DNA from: Sinohyriopsis cumingii
Taxonomy: Eukaryota > Mollusca > Bivalvia > Unionida > Unionidae
Direction: 5' to 3'
Assembly: GCA_028554795.2 (NCBI GenBank)
Contig: CM068838.1
Coordinates: 123,821,928-123,885,927 of the forward strand
Length of the DNA stretch: 64,000 bases
The notes beneath the pieces are model-generated. The model was not told where the DNA came from, ran no database searches, and saw nothing but the letters and a program-made list of their open reading frames with translations. A program made the translations under genes and the position numbers. Of this stretch, positions 1 through 11,899 are shown in pieces; position 1 is the first letter of the stretch, and each line of letters opens with the position of its first letter.

Positions 1-225
1 AACAACATCAACGAGTCCTTCTCCATAAATCGCTTCTTACGTTGGTAATCGTGAATTTACAGGTCCACGATGTATAATCAATTTTCAAATTACAAGTTGA
101 TTAGTTAATTATTTCCATTCGCTGTAACAGTCATCCACAAATTTATTAATGAGAGGGTGATAAACATTATTTTCCATAACACCGCCTATATATAATATTT
201 GGCAAATATCAATATTTCATTAATA

Positions 226-1373
226 ATTTATAGAAAATTATTTCCTGCACATTTTCCTCTAATCAGAATTTCTAGTCGGTCAACATCATCAAGAACAATG
301 TCAGGACAAATTCCTTGAGTAACAAAACCACCTTCAGTAGCACCAGGAGGTGTGCAAGATTCTCTTTGTCTTACATCCTTTTTACATTGACTAAAATTAT
401 GTCATCATCTTCAGCAACGTTATTAATATATATGGAATATACATCTTTAACCCAATTATCTTTTGTTTTCCAATATCCAAAATATTTTTCTGTTTTATTG
501 TATCCCTGTGCGGCAATATCTACTGTGTCTCTATATTCTGCTTTTGTGATATTTTCTTAACCACTAGTTTTAAATTTATTCTTAATATCAATTAGCAGAA
601 TTGTGATTTAGGAAATTGTAGTTTTAAAGATTGTGGTTTGAAAAATTGTAGTTGAGGTTGTTTTTAAACTTTTTGTGTTTTAAAAAGTTGTGGCTCAGGT
701 TGAGAAATTTGTGGCTCAGGAATGTTTGGGTTTTGTGGCTCGGGTTGAGAAATTTGTGACTTAGATTGAGATTGTTGTTAACGTAAATCCGCATAACAAC
801 TATTTATATTTTCAATATATTCTCTAATTTTTGGATCAACATTAATATTCTGATTTTTCTTGTAATATATTCGATATATCCATTTAAGAAAATTATCAAT
901 ATTTACGCTAACATATTCAGGTTTTAAAAGTTCAAACTTTCGAAGAAAACCCAACGCTAGAGTACTAGATAATTCTTCCTATGTAATAATTTCTGTGTTA
1001 GTAAGTTCTTCAATAACACATTCTCTAAATATATTAATCAATGCTATATTTTCTTTTCTGACTTTAGGTTTTGGTGCAAAATCATTTTTTATTTCACCAA
1101 ACCTTCAATTATTTCTTCCTCTCTACCAGGAGGTTGAGCGGCAAGTATTAAGTCCAGAAGATCTCTGAATTTTTTTTTATCTGTTTGGTTCTTCTTGCTA
1201 TTTTTTTCAGTTTGCTCAGCTGTTTGTTTTAACGTGGGAAAAAGACATTCAGTAGCTTCTGCAATTCTATCAGTAACCTTTGTAACAGGTTTAAATATTT
1301 TTTTTACCTTCTGTATATTCAATGTGTGCTTCTTGTCATTCCTGCACTTATTGTTATAGAACATTTCGAACAA
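226..1373 (-). pseudogene. Decayed minus-strand coding sequence with Q/P-rich repeats
   Basis: Three minus-strand pieces read in the same direction. An open stretch from 1373 to 1089 encodes a lysine-rich, probably helical segment. After a frame change, 1080-580 continues with a Q/P-rich part carrying repeats of the type SQISQPEPQ (about 668-782). Then 556-371 is open (ENITKAEYRDTVDIAAQGYN at its start), and after another frame change so is 375-226. The segment at 556-371 vaguely recalls KilA-N/MSV199-type viral DNA-binding domains (DTxxIA...NKTxKY...W), but I would not assign it. Stops and frame changes show it is no longer functional as read. It may be the edge of a virus-derived element; no termini are visible. 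Confidence 0.35.
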
Positions 1374-1380
1374 GAAGATA

Positions 1381-3000
1381 GTTTCTAATTGCTTCTAATC
1401 TTTATCGAGCTAGTCTGCTACTCAACGATTCCATTATTGGTTTAATAATCTTTTAATTAGTCACACATTTATAGCAGTAGAGAGGGTCGACTACATATAA
1501 GTGTCACGGTGGATAAACAAAATTTTGAAAAACACGAACGACAAAGATAAAGTAACAAAATAAACTAACCCAATTAGAGAAGCTCTCGGTTTTAGTTAGA
1601 GACTTCGGTTTGACGTTATTAACCTTTAATTTTCATTTTTCGTAGAAAGTTTTATTTTTCAAAAATAGACCTTCCAGCAAGTGGTCTGTTCACCCTCCCT
1701 GCTTCTCTTCACACTTATGGTCAGCGCACCCGGCGTATTGTTGGTATAATGTGGGTTAGTAGATAGTAATGACCACGTGCTGAATAGTAGTTCGCTATTT
1801 CACATTTCAATGTCCACCTAAACCTTTGATGTTCTGTTAAGCCTGCCATTTTATAAAAATAAATTGCTTTACTCAAACGAAAAATCTCATGTTAAATTTA
1901 ACATTACATTTCCCGTTGTAGTCTATAAAGTCTTTTAATAACGGGCTTTTCCTAAGAAATAGATGCTTTGTATTAATGAGTAGATAAGGTTTTGTCCAAA
2001 GTTATGATTTTCCATGTGAGAGTTGCTGTACGAAGTTGAAAAGAAATATTTGTTCCCTACTTTAGATTTTAATATGGTCAAGAACTATTTTAGCCGTGCC
2101 ACATATGATGGAACATTCTATGCGTGCAACTTAACTCGAAAATGTCTCAATCAACAAACTGTCGCATGTATGGACTTGAGCAACTGGTATCTCAGTACTA
2201 GTTGTTTTATGGGACTTTTCCGCAGACACTGCTTTTATTCAAAATAATGTAACCATGTCGACGGGCGAAAGGTTTAATTATAGTAATTATGTTTAATTTG
2301 TAAAAATAAAACCTTTCTAGACGTCGTGGTGACTGTGCGTGGTTGCTGACTTATTGTTTTGTTGTTGTTGTGAAAATGTAAAAATCTACACATTTTTGGG
2401 TCTGATCAGAGACATAAATTTATGTTCTATAAAATTAGGGCCCCTCTTTGAGCCGTTGGCGGTAGGTAACCTAATCAACGATACTTTTCTATCAGATTGC
2501 AGGTAAAACATTGCAAAAAAAAAGGCATTTAGAGGGAGATGTACAAATGCATTCTCTAGTCTCTTCAAAAATACATTTTTTTTGCTGTAGACACAATCGA
2601 AGCAGTTAAGAAAATATAGAACTATAAAAGGAAACGTACACGAAAAGGTATGATAAATTTAAAGTTCCTTTTTAAATATATTTGCAGATTAACTCTTACT
2701 TACTTTCAATATTTAAAAGTATTTTTATAATTGTAATACTATAAGGTATTTTCCATACTTATTTTAGTTCGCTTTCATCCCTTTTTGCTACTTGTTTCAA
2801 TGTTCGTTCATTTTTGTGAGACACAGCGTCTTATGTATGACAACTTTGTAGTTCCAATGACTGATGGAAATTTACCAGCATGACTGTGTAACATGTTTGT
2901 GTATCTAAAGGCACAGTCAGTCGCCTAACATTCATCCTGGATGTGTTTTGAAAACCTAGATGCGGATGTGTCATTAAATCCACAAAACGCGTATGTGACC
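1381..3000. other. Intergenic, nothing recognised
   Basis: AT-rich sequence with short open frames only, for example 74 codons at 2023-2247 on the + strand. None shows a recognisable motif, splice context or low-divergence repeat. I see no gene here. Confidence 0.5.
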
Positions 3001-3004
3001 AAAT

Positions 3005-3380
3005 GTTCAAGACTGTTTCTTATAAACCTTTGCCAACATCGTATTCTTTCGTCGATAAATAGACTAGACTCAGCCAAATTTACAACTTTAGTTTTATTTA
3101 AGTAGGCGGAGTATTTTAAACATTTCGATCGACCTTACAAGGTCACGATTCACATTTAAATGTGATCTTGGACATACCTCTTTAATGTCCCTCGTGCAAT
3201 ATTTGTTTGCGTGATCTGATGAAATTGTACTTGATTTAATGCTGGGTTTTCAAAAGAAACGGAATTAATTTTGAGCACAATATGTTACTAGGAAATGGTA
3301 TTTTAACTACGGAGAAGTCAACTGCAGTTATCGTTTAACTATATCCTGGAATCCTTTTCACGTGACACACACACGAATAT
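3005..3380 (+). repeat. Segmental duplication block A, copy 1
   Basis: This non-coding block matches 11535-11870 in the same orientation. Both start with CCTTTGCCAACATCGTATTC, and matches continue through the GTGCAATATTTGT / GTACAATATTTATG and CAGT(A/T)(A/G)(C/T)...GTTTAA stretches with many substitutions and small indels. It lies upstream of the UNC-93 relic just as its partner lies upstream of UNC-93 copy 1, so it marks duplication of the whole locus. Confidence 0.7.
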
Positions 3381-3399
3381 TCTTCAAACGACATAGCGA

Positions 3400-4523
3400 T
3401 TTGCAGTCTACAGTAATAATGTGGCATTAATTAAATGAAATAAAGAACCTATTGAAACTGAAGAATGATATTGATGCTTTAGATGTAAGATGAACTATCA
3501 TTCTAATACTAAATGATCAGTCCATAGCTATTGAAAGCAAGCAAATCTGATTGCAAAATATACATACCGTATTTACAACTTTGAATATTCCATAAAGTTT
3601 AAACCCCATAGGAAGTGTTCTGTTACAAAAGGGGGATGCAGTGATGGCGTACTCATGATGCAAGACTAAGATATCGGACTTTGGTGTTTATCTTCTGTTC
3701 CATTTGCATAGATTTTTCAGTCACACAACCTTCACGTGTCTTGTATGGTTTATGTATTAAGGTTAAACAAGTAATGACATTTTTTCTTAGGTAAACTGCA
3801 TTCACTTTATTGACACTCTCAAATGTCCTCGATACTGGGAAGAGAAGCAGTCACATGACATTGGGTGATAGCCAGAATGCAACGCCGTCGGTAGCAAAAG
3901 CGAGTTCATTGTAAACAGTGAAATGTTTGGGTGCTTCTTATTCTGATGGGGAGTGTAAGTGCGTGATTAAACAACATTTGAAAAGACCTTGTAATCACAT
4001 CAAGCAGAAAAGGTCCCTCTTTTTGTCAAGCCGTTGCAATCAAACTTATTTTGTTCAGAATCTGGTATGTATGATCCAAGAGAAAAGAACATTTAATATT
4101 ATAATATTCGTTCTTTTGCATCAGAATTAAATGTTTGGCAACTTTTGCTCATGCTGATTACATCCAAACTCAGATCGTACGTCGGTCTTGTAGTAGAGTC
4201 AGATTACTTTGTGTCTTCATTATATATATATCATGGATCGGTATGGGTATCTGTCTCTGTATTTAACAAGGCGAATTTAACATTGTTCCTCCATGTTGGT
4301 AAATTGATATGAGAATGTGAAATGTAATGTTAAAATTGTCTATTCGTTTAACATTAGGGGTAAAAATGTAGACAGGATGAGTGCAATATTACATCATTTT
4401 ATAAACACACATCTTCCTACCACCCTAAGAATCCATGAGAAAATTTCACCGAAGTGAATATGCACGTAAATATACTTATGTACCATCATACGTAGAGTGA
4501 AATGGGAAAAAAGTTTCAAAGTG

Positions 4524-4525
<2 letters not shown>
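3400..4525. other. Intergenic, nothing recognised
   Basis: No supported gene. A 70-codon + strand frame at 3918-4130 has no recognisable motif. The end of the stretch runs into a (TA)n microsatellite. Confidence 0.45.

Positions 4526-4526
<1 letters not shown>

Positions 4527-4591
<65 letters not shown>
4527..4591. repeat. (TA)n microsatellite
   Basis: About 32 uninterrupted TA units. It produces spurious IYIYIY reading frames on the minus strand. Confidence 0.95.
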
Positions 4592-4593
<2 letters not shown>

Positions 4594-4599
4594 AACATA

Positions 4600-5898
4600 C
4601 GTATGCACGATAAGACATGGAGCAAAGTAAGAGAAAATAGAGGGAGTGCTTCGTCTTGAATACATACAATGTATACAAGCAATTTACAATGTGTTATACT
4701 GTGTTCTTTCTTATTATTCTATTCTCTCATTAATTTGCTACCCCTTGTCCTTTAATACACACTGGCAGAAAAAGGTTGTGCAAAATTTTAGGATGTCAGT
4801 ACTGTATTCACTTTGTGTACGGTTTGTGTTTGGCCACGCTAGATATTATAGACTCACGGATCAGTTTCGTTCATTTTGTTACCAGTGTTTTATTTGACTA
4901 GATGTAATACGCTGGGAGAAATGTTACTGATGGTAAGGCGCTGTAGGTGAGGACAGGAGAGAGTATACCACACTGCCAAGTCAAGTCGGAATGTGGGGTA
5001 AGCTAAGCGTTTCTTTTACTGCAAGGTTATGACATTTTCTGCTTGACTTTGAAAACCACAGATCTGAGTACACTGAATTTGTTCATCTTAAATCAGCGTC
5101 CTTACTTATTAAGAGAAGAGTTCATTCTCCTTGAAAGTGACTTTAGGCCCATGTATCAAAATTAACATTGTATGTATGAGTTTTACCGCAATATTCATGA
5201 CTTTTTATTTCTATAAGCTTTGAACGTAAAAAAGATAACAAAATAGACACTTTACTGTTGAACATTCAACCGTATCTAAAGTTGGTAAATAAATATACAA
5301 GCATCAGTGACTGGAAATGTTTTGTACTAAACAAAACTCTGAAGTTATTTCTGCTCTTACAGGCGTCGGTAATGGTCCTCGTTCAATCCATTCTTTGTGG
5401 ATTCGCTTCTGGTTATTGATCTATGCATTCTTTGTCCATTCGGTATTGGTTGACAATCGATCCATTCTTAGCAGTCTTTGTATTGGTCTAATATATAACC
5501 ATTCCAATCGGTGCTTGTCATCAAGCCATCCATTCTTAGCAAGGATAGTAGCGATCCTCGATCGTTCCACATAAAGTTTTCATATTATGATTTATTCACC
5601 ATCGTCATCATCATTTACCCGGCACAAATTCAATATTAAAAGCATTATATAAACCAACTGGAAGTTACTTACGACCTTGAACAATTTAGTATAAGCCATG
5701 TATATTTCAAACGTTTCAAGGAAACAAGCGCTTCTGGTACTTGTATTAGTGCATCTGCAGACATCAAAGACCTTAAACTCACGAACAGAAACATTACGGA
5801 TACAATATAGAAGTCAATATTATATATTACCTGCTTGAATCTGTGTGAATGAAATGTACATGCAAGAAAACATTTCATGTAGTAACAAATGGTATGAA

Positions 5899-5900
<2 letters not shown>
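4600..5900. other. Intergenic, nothing recognised
   Basis: Short frames only, such as 85 codons at 5317-5574 (+). This sequence carries loose internal repeats of the type CATTCNTTG(T/G) and GATCNATTC, which suggest decayed low-copy repeat DNA rather than a gene. Confidence 0.4.

Positions 5901-5902
<2 letters not shown>

Positions 5903-5980
<78 letters not shown>
5903..5980. repeat. (TA)n microsatellite
   Basis: Long uninterrupted TA run of about 38 units. Confidence 0.95.
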
Positions 5981-5982
<2 letters not shown>

Positions 5983-6064
5983 ATCACATAGCTCAATAAA
6001 AGTAGAAAATATTAATTAAATATAAATGTGTATTAGATATTGAGTCAAGAGTTATCACAGGCTT

Positions 6065-6600
6065 ATATTTGATTACTTCCTATCATCAACGTGACAGAGA
6101 AATCTTTTTGATTTTCTAACCCTACGTTTCTTATCTCGGTCCGCTTGTCGCAGTCATGGTGTTAACACGCTAGTAACTCCTCTCAAGGGAAGCAACGATT
6201 TTTGTCTTCTGTTGAGGCTGACGGAGTTGTATCGAATCTTAAGTCAAGTTAACAAAGTTATGAAATTATTTTGTAGGACAGATATAAAAATTTTTTTTTA
6301 AAAAACCCACAAAAAACAATCAAATTGGATAAGAAAACAACAGAGATAACATAACAAGATAATGGATTATTAAGAATTTAACCAGAGATGGACGAAGACT
6401 GGGAAATATGCAAAATTAACCATAGGAAATAAAAAAATAGTTCTTTCATTTATATCACTTCCTGTTGCACACAAGACAGAGAAATCTAGCTGATTTTCTA
6501 ACCTTGTTTCGTTTTATCTCAGTCCTGTTGTTCCAATCAGGCTCTGAAAGTAAAATATGACTGAGCTGGACTCTAAACGCATTATCAACTCAGTTATGAG
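6065..6600 (+). repeat. Diverged tandem duplication (about 385-bp period)
   Basis: The segment at 6065-6170 recurs at 6448-6550. Both contain the core GACAGAGAAATC followed by TGATTTTCTAACC and TCTCNGTCC. Matching continues weakly into the following bases (GTTATGA). No coding capacity is visible. Confidence 0.55.
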
Positions 6601-6655
6601 AACTTTTTATGTCAGAAACTCATCCAATGTACGATAACCTCCAGAGTCTCTATAT

Positions 6656-6757
<102 letters not shown>

Positions 6758-6849
6758 TGCTATTTCTAAATACCCGTGATCAAACCTGCAAAATAAACAA
6801 AAATGAACTTTTTCTAAAGTGATGCTTCAACAAATGTGCATCATTATTA

Positions 6850-7215
6850 TTGCTATGCCATTTGTCAAGATGAACACTTGCTCGCGTACATTATTCATAA
6901 AATGCATAGAGTTTACAGTTTGCTATTCTTACTCTGTGACGAAACATAGGCAAGTCCCTTCATTACTGATATTTTGTTGAAACATTACTAAGGCACCAAC
7001 TTATGTTGACGATCTAAGGGTCATAAAGAAAGTATCCTAGTGTATGTTCTTCAGATGAAGCTTTCGAAACATGTATGTTGTATTGGAGAATGAACGCAAC
7101 TATTGAGTGTGACAATGTTTGAAGTTCCTAAATTTTCCCACGTCTCTTGACCACTCAGTGTAGCAATTAGTCACAAAGTTTTAGTGTAGATTAAACATTT
7201 CAACAGCTGCATTGT
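6850..7215 (+). repeat. UNC-93 5' leader block, relic copy
   Basis: This block matches 61925-62270, the sequence immediately upstream of the UNC-93 copy 2 start codon. Shared stretches include CGCGTACAT(T/A)...TTCATAAAATNCATAGAG, GATCTAAGGGTC and the final CATTTCAACAGC / CGTTTCAGCAAC. In copy 2 the start codon follows at once; here the corresponding bases no longer read ATG in the same position. It is therefore the promoter and leader region of a dead paralogue, and its conservation in two copies suggests the block contains the UNC-93 promoter. Confidence 0.7.
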
Positions 7216-7431
7216 TCAAAGAAATGTGGTCTTGAATGAAGAAGGTATTTTAATCATGGGCAATGGTCATGATTCTGTCAGTTTTATAAAGGACACTTGT
7301 ATAAATACTGCAGGACTTTCTTTCAGATCTGACTATTTCCATATCCATAATAATCTAAGCTGACTTCAAGATATAGTATGTCAAAGTTAGTGCCAAACAT
7401 AAGTAACATAATTCTCAGTGAGTGCATTTGA

Positions 7432-7600
7432 ACATTGTGTATCCTTTGCGTAACATACTGCGAGACACGTAGTTGTTTCAGTATTGTAGATCCTACGTGT
7501 AACATTCTACAAGATACCTGGTTAATTCAGCATTGTGTATATTATGTATAACATGTTATGAGACACAGCATCAGATGATGAAAGGAAACTAAATCATTTA
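7432..7600 (+). repeat. 49-bp tandem repeat, three units
   Basis: Three units of about 49 bp, each built on CATTGTGTAT...GTAACAT...GAGACAC...TTCAG. A further related unit lies at about 63850-63905 downstream of UNC-93 copy 2 exon 1. The repeat therefore belongs to the duplicated UNC-93 locus unit, and the distance shows that copy 0 has lost the region equivalent to exon 1. Confidence 0.65.
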
Positions 7601-8005
7601 ATAAAGTTCCTGCTGAAAATAGTTTTGAATGTTGATATAAATTAAAATTGGGTCTAAAGAAATATTTGATCATTTTTATGTTATATACAATAGTCCTAAT
7701 GACATAATTTTGCAGAATAAATCACAAACTCTGATCATATCCACTTAAGGTATTTACTTTTACAAACTGTAAGTAATTGATAGATAAACTATATAGCATT
7801 GTTACAATACTTTTTTAATCAATTACTGAGATAACGTGGTCTATTCTGCTGTAATCATTTTGAAAAGTATAACATTATTGTTGAAAAAACTGTTACGTCT
7901 AACTGTTAACCCAAATACTGCCCTACTGGGGACGAAAACAATACAAACCTAGACCGGCCTGATAGGACGGATCCTAGAAAAACCGTTAGCATAGCAATCG
8001 TTCAA

Positions 8006-8010
<5 letters not shown>

Positions 8011-8053
<43 letters not shown>
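8011..8053. repeat. (TC)n microsatellite
   Basis: TC run just upstream of the relic exon at 8069. Confidence 0.95.
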
Positions 8054-8057
<4 letters not shown>

Positions 8058-8068
8058 CCATCTGACAG

Positions 8069-8325
8069 AAGATCTTCACTGTGTGTGGATTGTATCTGGC
8101 CTCGGTTGTGATATGATATCTTACAGTTATTTTCCTTCTGGACTATATAGCTATGTATAAGATAAGGAAAGCGACAGGAAACCAGGAAGATATGGGGGCG
8201 ATCCTGTACATCTGCTTGGGGAGTTCGTCAAGCACTGGCAAGACTCTCGATAACAGAAACTACATATCCCACGTACGGTGTACAACGGAATCAAACAAGC
8301 TTTCATTGTCAGCGATTTTACCAAG
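8069..8325 (+). pseudogene. UNC-93 relic exon 3 (copy 0)
   Basis: The translation begins IFTVCGLYLASVV and aligns with copy 1 exon 3 (IYTVCGIYIASAVV at 15718). A TGA at 8114 interrupts the frame. The reading frame then shifts near 8220, after which FVKHWQDSR is followed by a TAA stop and then TVYNGIKQAFIVSDFTK, equivalent to TIYSGIEQAFIAGDFTV of copy 1. The acceptor (GACAG at 8068) and the donor (AAG/GTTATC at 8325) are still in place. Two stops plus a frameshift make this a dead exon of an UNC-93 paralogue. Confidence 0.85.
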
Positions 8326-8618
8326 GTTATCAACACCGTCACCAAGGACAACACTGTCATTATCACCTTATTCTTTGTCTTCGTAGGCGTCGTCTTCATC
8401 ATTAAGATGCTCCTAAAACATCGTCTTATGTCTTGATCTTGTAATCGTTTTCTCCACCTAATCCTCATTATCATCAACGATTTCAACAAAATTTCTAAAA
8501 AATTAAAATTCTTAAGATTTCTTAAAATTCCAAATTTTATACTATATATTTATCTGTTGTTTACGTTTGTAAACGAGCGAATGACATATGATTCAATGAT
8601 ATAAAAAGGGCACTCACC

Positions 8619-8761
8619 ATCTTTTTTCCGACTTCCGCATGGTCGTTGTTGTCGTTGTCACCATTGCCACTTTCGTCATCACTTCTTTTTTTCGTCCCTT
8701 GGTTTCCTTTGGTTTTAGGTTCGTCGTATTCCTTCTTGTCCTCAGGACAGAATACTTCCAT
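8619..8761 (-). CDS. Possible acidic minus-strand exon, unidentified
   Basis: An open minus-strand stretch of 48 codons runs from an ATG at 8761 to a good donor context (AAGATG/GTGAGT at 8619). It encodes a highly charged low-complexity segment rich in D, E, K and N (MEVFCPEDKKEYDEPKTKGN at the start). Composition alone could produce this by chance, and no second exon was located. It lies between two dead exons of UNC-93 copy 0, on the opposite strand. I do not recognise it. Confidence 0.2.
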
Positions 8762-9202
8762 CCATAAATGTCCAGGATTGATTAAATGATGAGCATAGAT
8801 TTCTCTTGTTTCTAAGAGTTAATTCCCTTTATCAAATACCAGTTATTTATAAACACCTTTGTATTCGCATATTGAAGCCTTAACTAAACAAAAGCTACAA
8901 TAAATAAGTTCGTTTATGGCCCGATGTTAACCATGTTTTACAGAGTAATGGCCCTGGTTAGACTGAGAGTAGACAAAAAAATTGACTTATGAGCACCAAC
9001 ACTCGTTGTTTCTCTTTTATTTCTAAATTTTGTTTCATATTTCAGGTAAAATAACTGTGTACTTTGACTTCAAGAAGGTCCTAGAAAAGATCTTGGATGA
9101 GTGGTCTTTTACATTTCTTATAGAGTTATGGCCCTCGTCCAGTTTACAATAACCATCGCTTTGGCTTGGAACAATTTAGGCGTTACGCCATTATATGTCC
9201 AG

Positions 9203-9316
9203 TCTTTCGTTAGTTGTACTATAGGAATCTGGAACGTTGGTTGCGTGATCAGTGCGTATGCAAAAGCCTCTTGTTCCCTGTTGTTTAGTGCATTATTTTC
9301 TCAAGAGAAACTTTAG
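9203..9316 (+). pseudogene. UNC-93 relic exon 4 (copy 0)
   Basis: After an AG acceptor (TGTCCAG) the translation reads SFVSCTIGIWNVGCVISAYA, which aligns with SYVSCASGVWNVGFVMICYG of copy 1 exon 4 (30866). Compared with copy 1 it has lost several codons (YGVVDAACS to YAKASCS). The end of the exon is replaced by QEKL and a TAG stop, so the donor is gone. This is the second surviving piece of the copy 0 paralogue. Nothing equivalent to exons 5 and 6 was found before copy 1. Confidence 0.8.
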
Positions 9317-9319
9317 TAC

Positions 9320-10005
9320 ACAGTATTTAGTGAACGTTCCGGTAAATGTTCCAATATCTCAGTACCAAATTGGGTTTAAATTTTGATGATTAAAAGTTAA
9401 ATAAAGTAATAATCCATTGCCTAACTCCCGCTTTCAAGCAACCGTAAGTCAATATGAGATGAAACCATCGGTTCATTTGTAAGCAACACAAATTATTTAA
9501 ACAATTTGAGTACGAAAATCAAATTCACTGTCAGTACGATACACTCCCGTTCCAACTTAAACCAGTATTAGTTCAGGGTGTGTCAGTTTCCAGGGGCTGA
9601 TATTCCAGGGTGGGTTTCCGATCGGTAAGATTAAACAAAAACGAGATCTCGACAAGACTTAGATCTGACACGCGCCTTTAAAAGTTGACGTACTTCTGAC
9701 CAAAACAATTTCCTGTCCATATCATTCGGTATATACCCAGATAAATCTTTCGTAATGTGTTTAAGATAGTCCTCATGTACGTTTTGTACTTTTAGATAAC
9801 ATCGTGTAAGTTGTATGTTGATAGCCAATGATATAATGTTTCAAACCAATCATACATTTGTTATGCTTTTGCATAGCTAACCCACAACCAAGGTAAGCAT
9901 CAAAGCAGTATAAATTTATGACTTTTAAAATATGTTTTAGAAACAGCTGAAAGCAATTTGTTTTAGTCCACTATTATCATCAATTACTTTTATTTTTAAC
10001 CATAA
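9320..10005. other. Intergenic, one unexplained minus-strand frame
   Basis: A 65-codon minus-strand frame (9828-9631) has ordinary amino-acid composition (MAINIQLTRCYLKVQNVHED at the start) but no recognised motif. Otherwise nothing is visible. Confidence 0.35.
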
Positions 10006-10125
10006 TTTATGGAAAATATTACGCCGGAAAACAGGAATAAGTACATGAAACTGTGTAATATTATTTATTTTCTAGGCTTCCATCATAGCAACGTTTTACC
10101 AAAAACATCTTTTGTAAGAAGATGC

Positions 10126-10221
10126 GCATCGAAGGGTAATAAAATATACACATCAAAGGCTAATAAAACATACACATCGAAGGCTCAAAAGGAATACACA
10201 TCAAAGGCTAATAAAAAATCA
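10126..10221 (+). repeat. 24-bp tandem repeat, four units, open in one frame
   Basis: Four units of 24 bp built on ACATCRAAGGSTAATAAAAYATAC. They lie in an open frame of 113 codons (10009-10350) in which each unit encodes about YTSKANKT. The unit length divides by three, so the frame stays open by construction. The frame outside the repeat has no recognised domain, and I would not call a gene. Confidence 0.6.
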
Positions 10222-10349
10222 ATAAAAGGGGTTGGGCTTGGAACAAAGTCAAAATGTTTAGGTGCAAATTATTATAATGTAAAATGTTCTAATTTGTTTA
10301 ATGTAAAACTTTTTCAAATCTGCATAATGGACTTTCGATTTAGCCACTA

Positions 10350-11230
10350 AAATGAAGTACTCCTTATCCTTTCCCCGCAGCTCTGTTTAATACTGTAGTT
10401 AAGTAATACACTTCATAACATTTAAAGAGATAAAACTGTACAACTCCAAAACAATTATTGGTGCAGACAGGCCATTAAATATTTCTGATTACTGTTATCA
10501 GTCAAGCGTTCAAGCGTTAGGTAGTATTTATACATACCCAAACTGAGCATTACACAGGGGTATGGGGTGTTTAAGTGCTTTTGTAGAAAACAGACATGCA
10601 CAGATAAGCACGTACTGGCAAAACCTGGTATTGATAGAAGAGTGTCTCTTTTTTAAGAGACGTGGACGGCTCTCAAAAGGGCTTTTTATTGTTGTACTGG
10701 AACATTGAGATGTTAACGACAATATCCATGAGGAATAGGTCTCATCACGCGCTTGACTTCAGCACAAAGGTAAGCACATTCTTAAGTAGAAATTGATCTA
10801 GTATATCTACATCTGCAGATTCCTCCACTTCATCGCCCTGCCGCTGCTGGTGTTGCTTTTTCTGCTGCTTCTCTGGTCATTCTTGACTTCCTTTTTTATT
10901 TACGAATGTGACAATGCATGTTCACAAATTATTTTAGAAAATACAAATAAAACATTTTGTTTCTAAATCCACATGTTTATTTCATAAGCCCCACCCGCGG
11001 AAACATCAGTTATGAAGAGAACGGACTAGGGCTAGTCTCTGACTCTTCGTTTACAAGTACCAAAAGCATTAACGAGTAACGTATTTAAAGGGTTTACAAC
11101 ATTTTCGAATCAGACTAGATTTTTCCAATGATCTAATACCGCGTCATTTTTCTATTTGTGCACACTGCTATTCGATGCTAATGAAAATAAAATAACTATA
11201 TGCGCCTCTCAACAATTAGATGCTTTCAGT
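10350..11230. other. Intergenic, nothing recognised
   Basis: No gene seen. A pyrimidine-rich stretch near 10820-10880 contains CTGCTG-type trinucleotides. Confidence 0.4.
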
Positions 11231-11231
11231 T

Positions 11232-11440
11232 GACTAAATCTTGCCAGTCTTATCGGGACAAATCCAGTAAACTACGTATCATGACTGTTCTGTACTTTTA
11301 TTTTAAGAGAGGCCACCTTTTTGGTCGCAGCAGCAGCAGCAGCTAGGTCAGTAAAAGAAGACTTCGACGGAATACTAGTTTCTTTGGAGATGAATGTCCA
11401 TTTTTTCATTAAATTGGAAAACATTACTACATGTTTCGCT
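11232..11440 (+). repeat. Segmental duplication block B, copy 1
   Basis: Matches 53682-53890 in the same orientation. Shared words include ATCTTGCCAGT, CCAGTAAACT, GCAGCAGC and TAG(T/A)(A/T)GTTTCTTT(G/A)GA(G/A)ATG. It lies about 300 bp before block A in copy 1, so the two blocks form one duplicated upstream region. Confidence 0.65.
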
Positions 11441-11534
11441 TAATATTAGCGTTGTTTTTTAAAGCCTTGACTCAACGGTGTCGTTATACCCTTGACACCA
11501 AGTCGATGATTGAATGTTAAATAATGATCATGAT

Positions 11535-11870
11535 ATACCTTTGCCAACATCGTATTCTTATGTCTATAATATAAGTGTACAACTCTCACTGTAATTTCAC
11601 TTAGTATGTATGGATTATCTTAAGCATTTCAACCTTGAAAATGCACGGCTTACATTTGAATATAGTCCCGGACATATCTAGTTAGTATATCTATCGTACA
11701 ATATTTATGTCATGTGATCTGTTTAAATCAATCGTAGGTTAATCCTGAGCTTGCAAATAAATATATTACATACTGAACACATTATACATTTTTAAGTGTT
11801 GTTTTAGCCGTGGAGAAACCAGCAGTAGCTGTCGTTTAATTTCAATTCTACACCGTCTTCAACTGATACC
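11535..11870 (+). repeat. Segmental duplication block A, copy 2
   Basis: Partner of 3005-3380. It sits about 2 kb upstream of UNC-93 copy 1. No coding potential is shared between the two, so it is duplicated non-coding DNA. Confidence 0.7.
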
Positions 11871-11899
11871 ATGAATATTGACAAAACTACCTAGAGATT

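Noticed and set aside
4394..4682. Coding frames with IYIYIY runs (also 13311-13538, 33953-34135, 49740-49934, 50235-50420 and 59649-59879)
   Set aside because: Translations of TA, TG and TC microsatellites.
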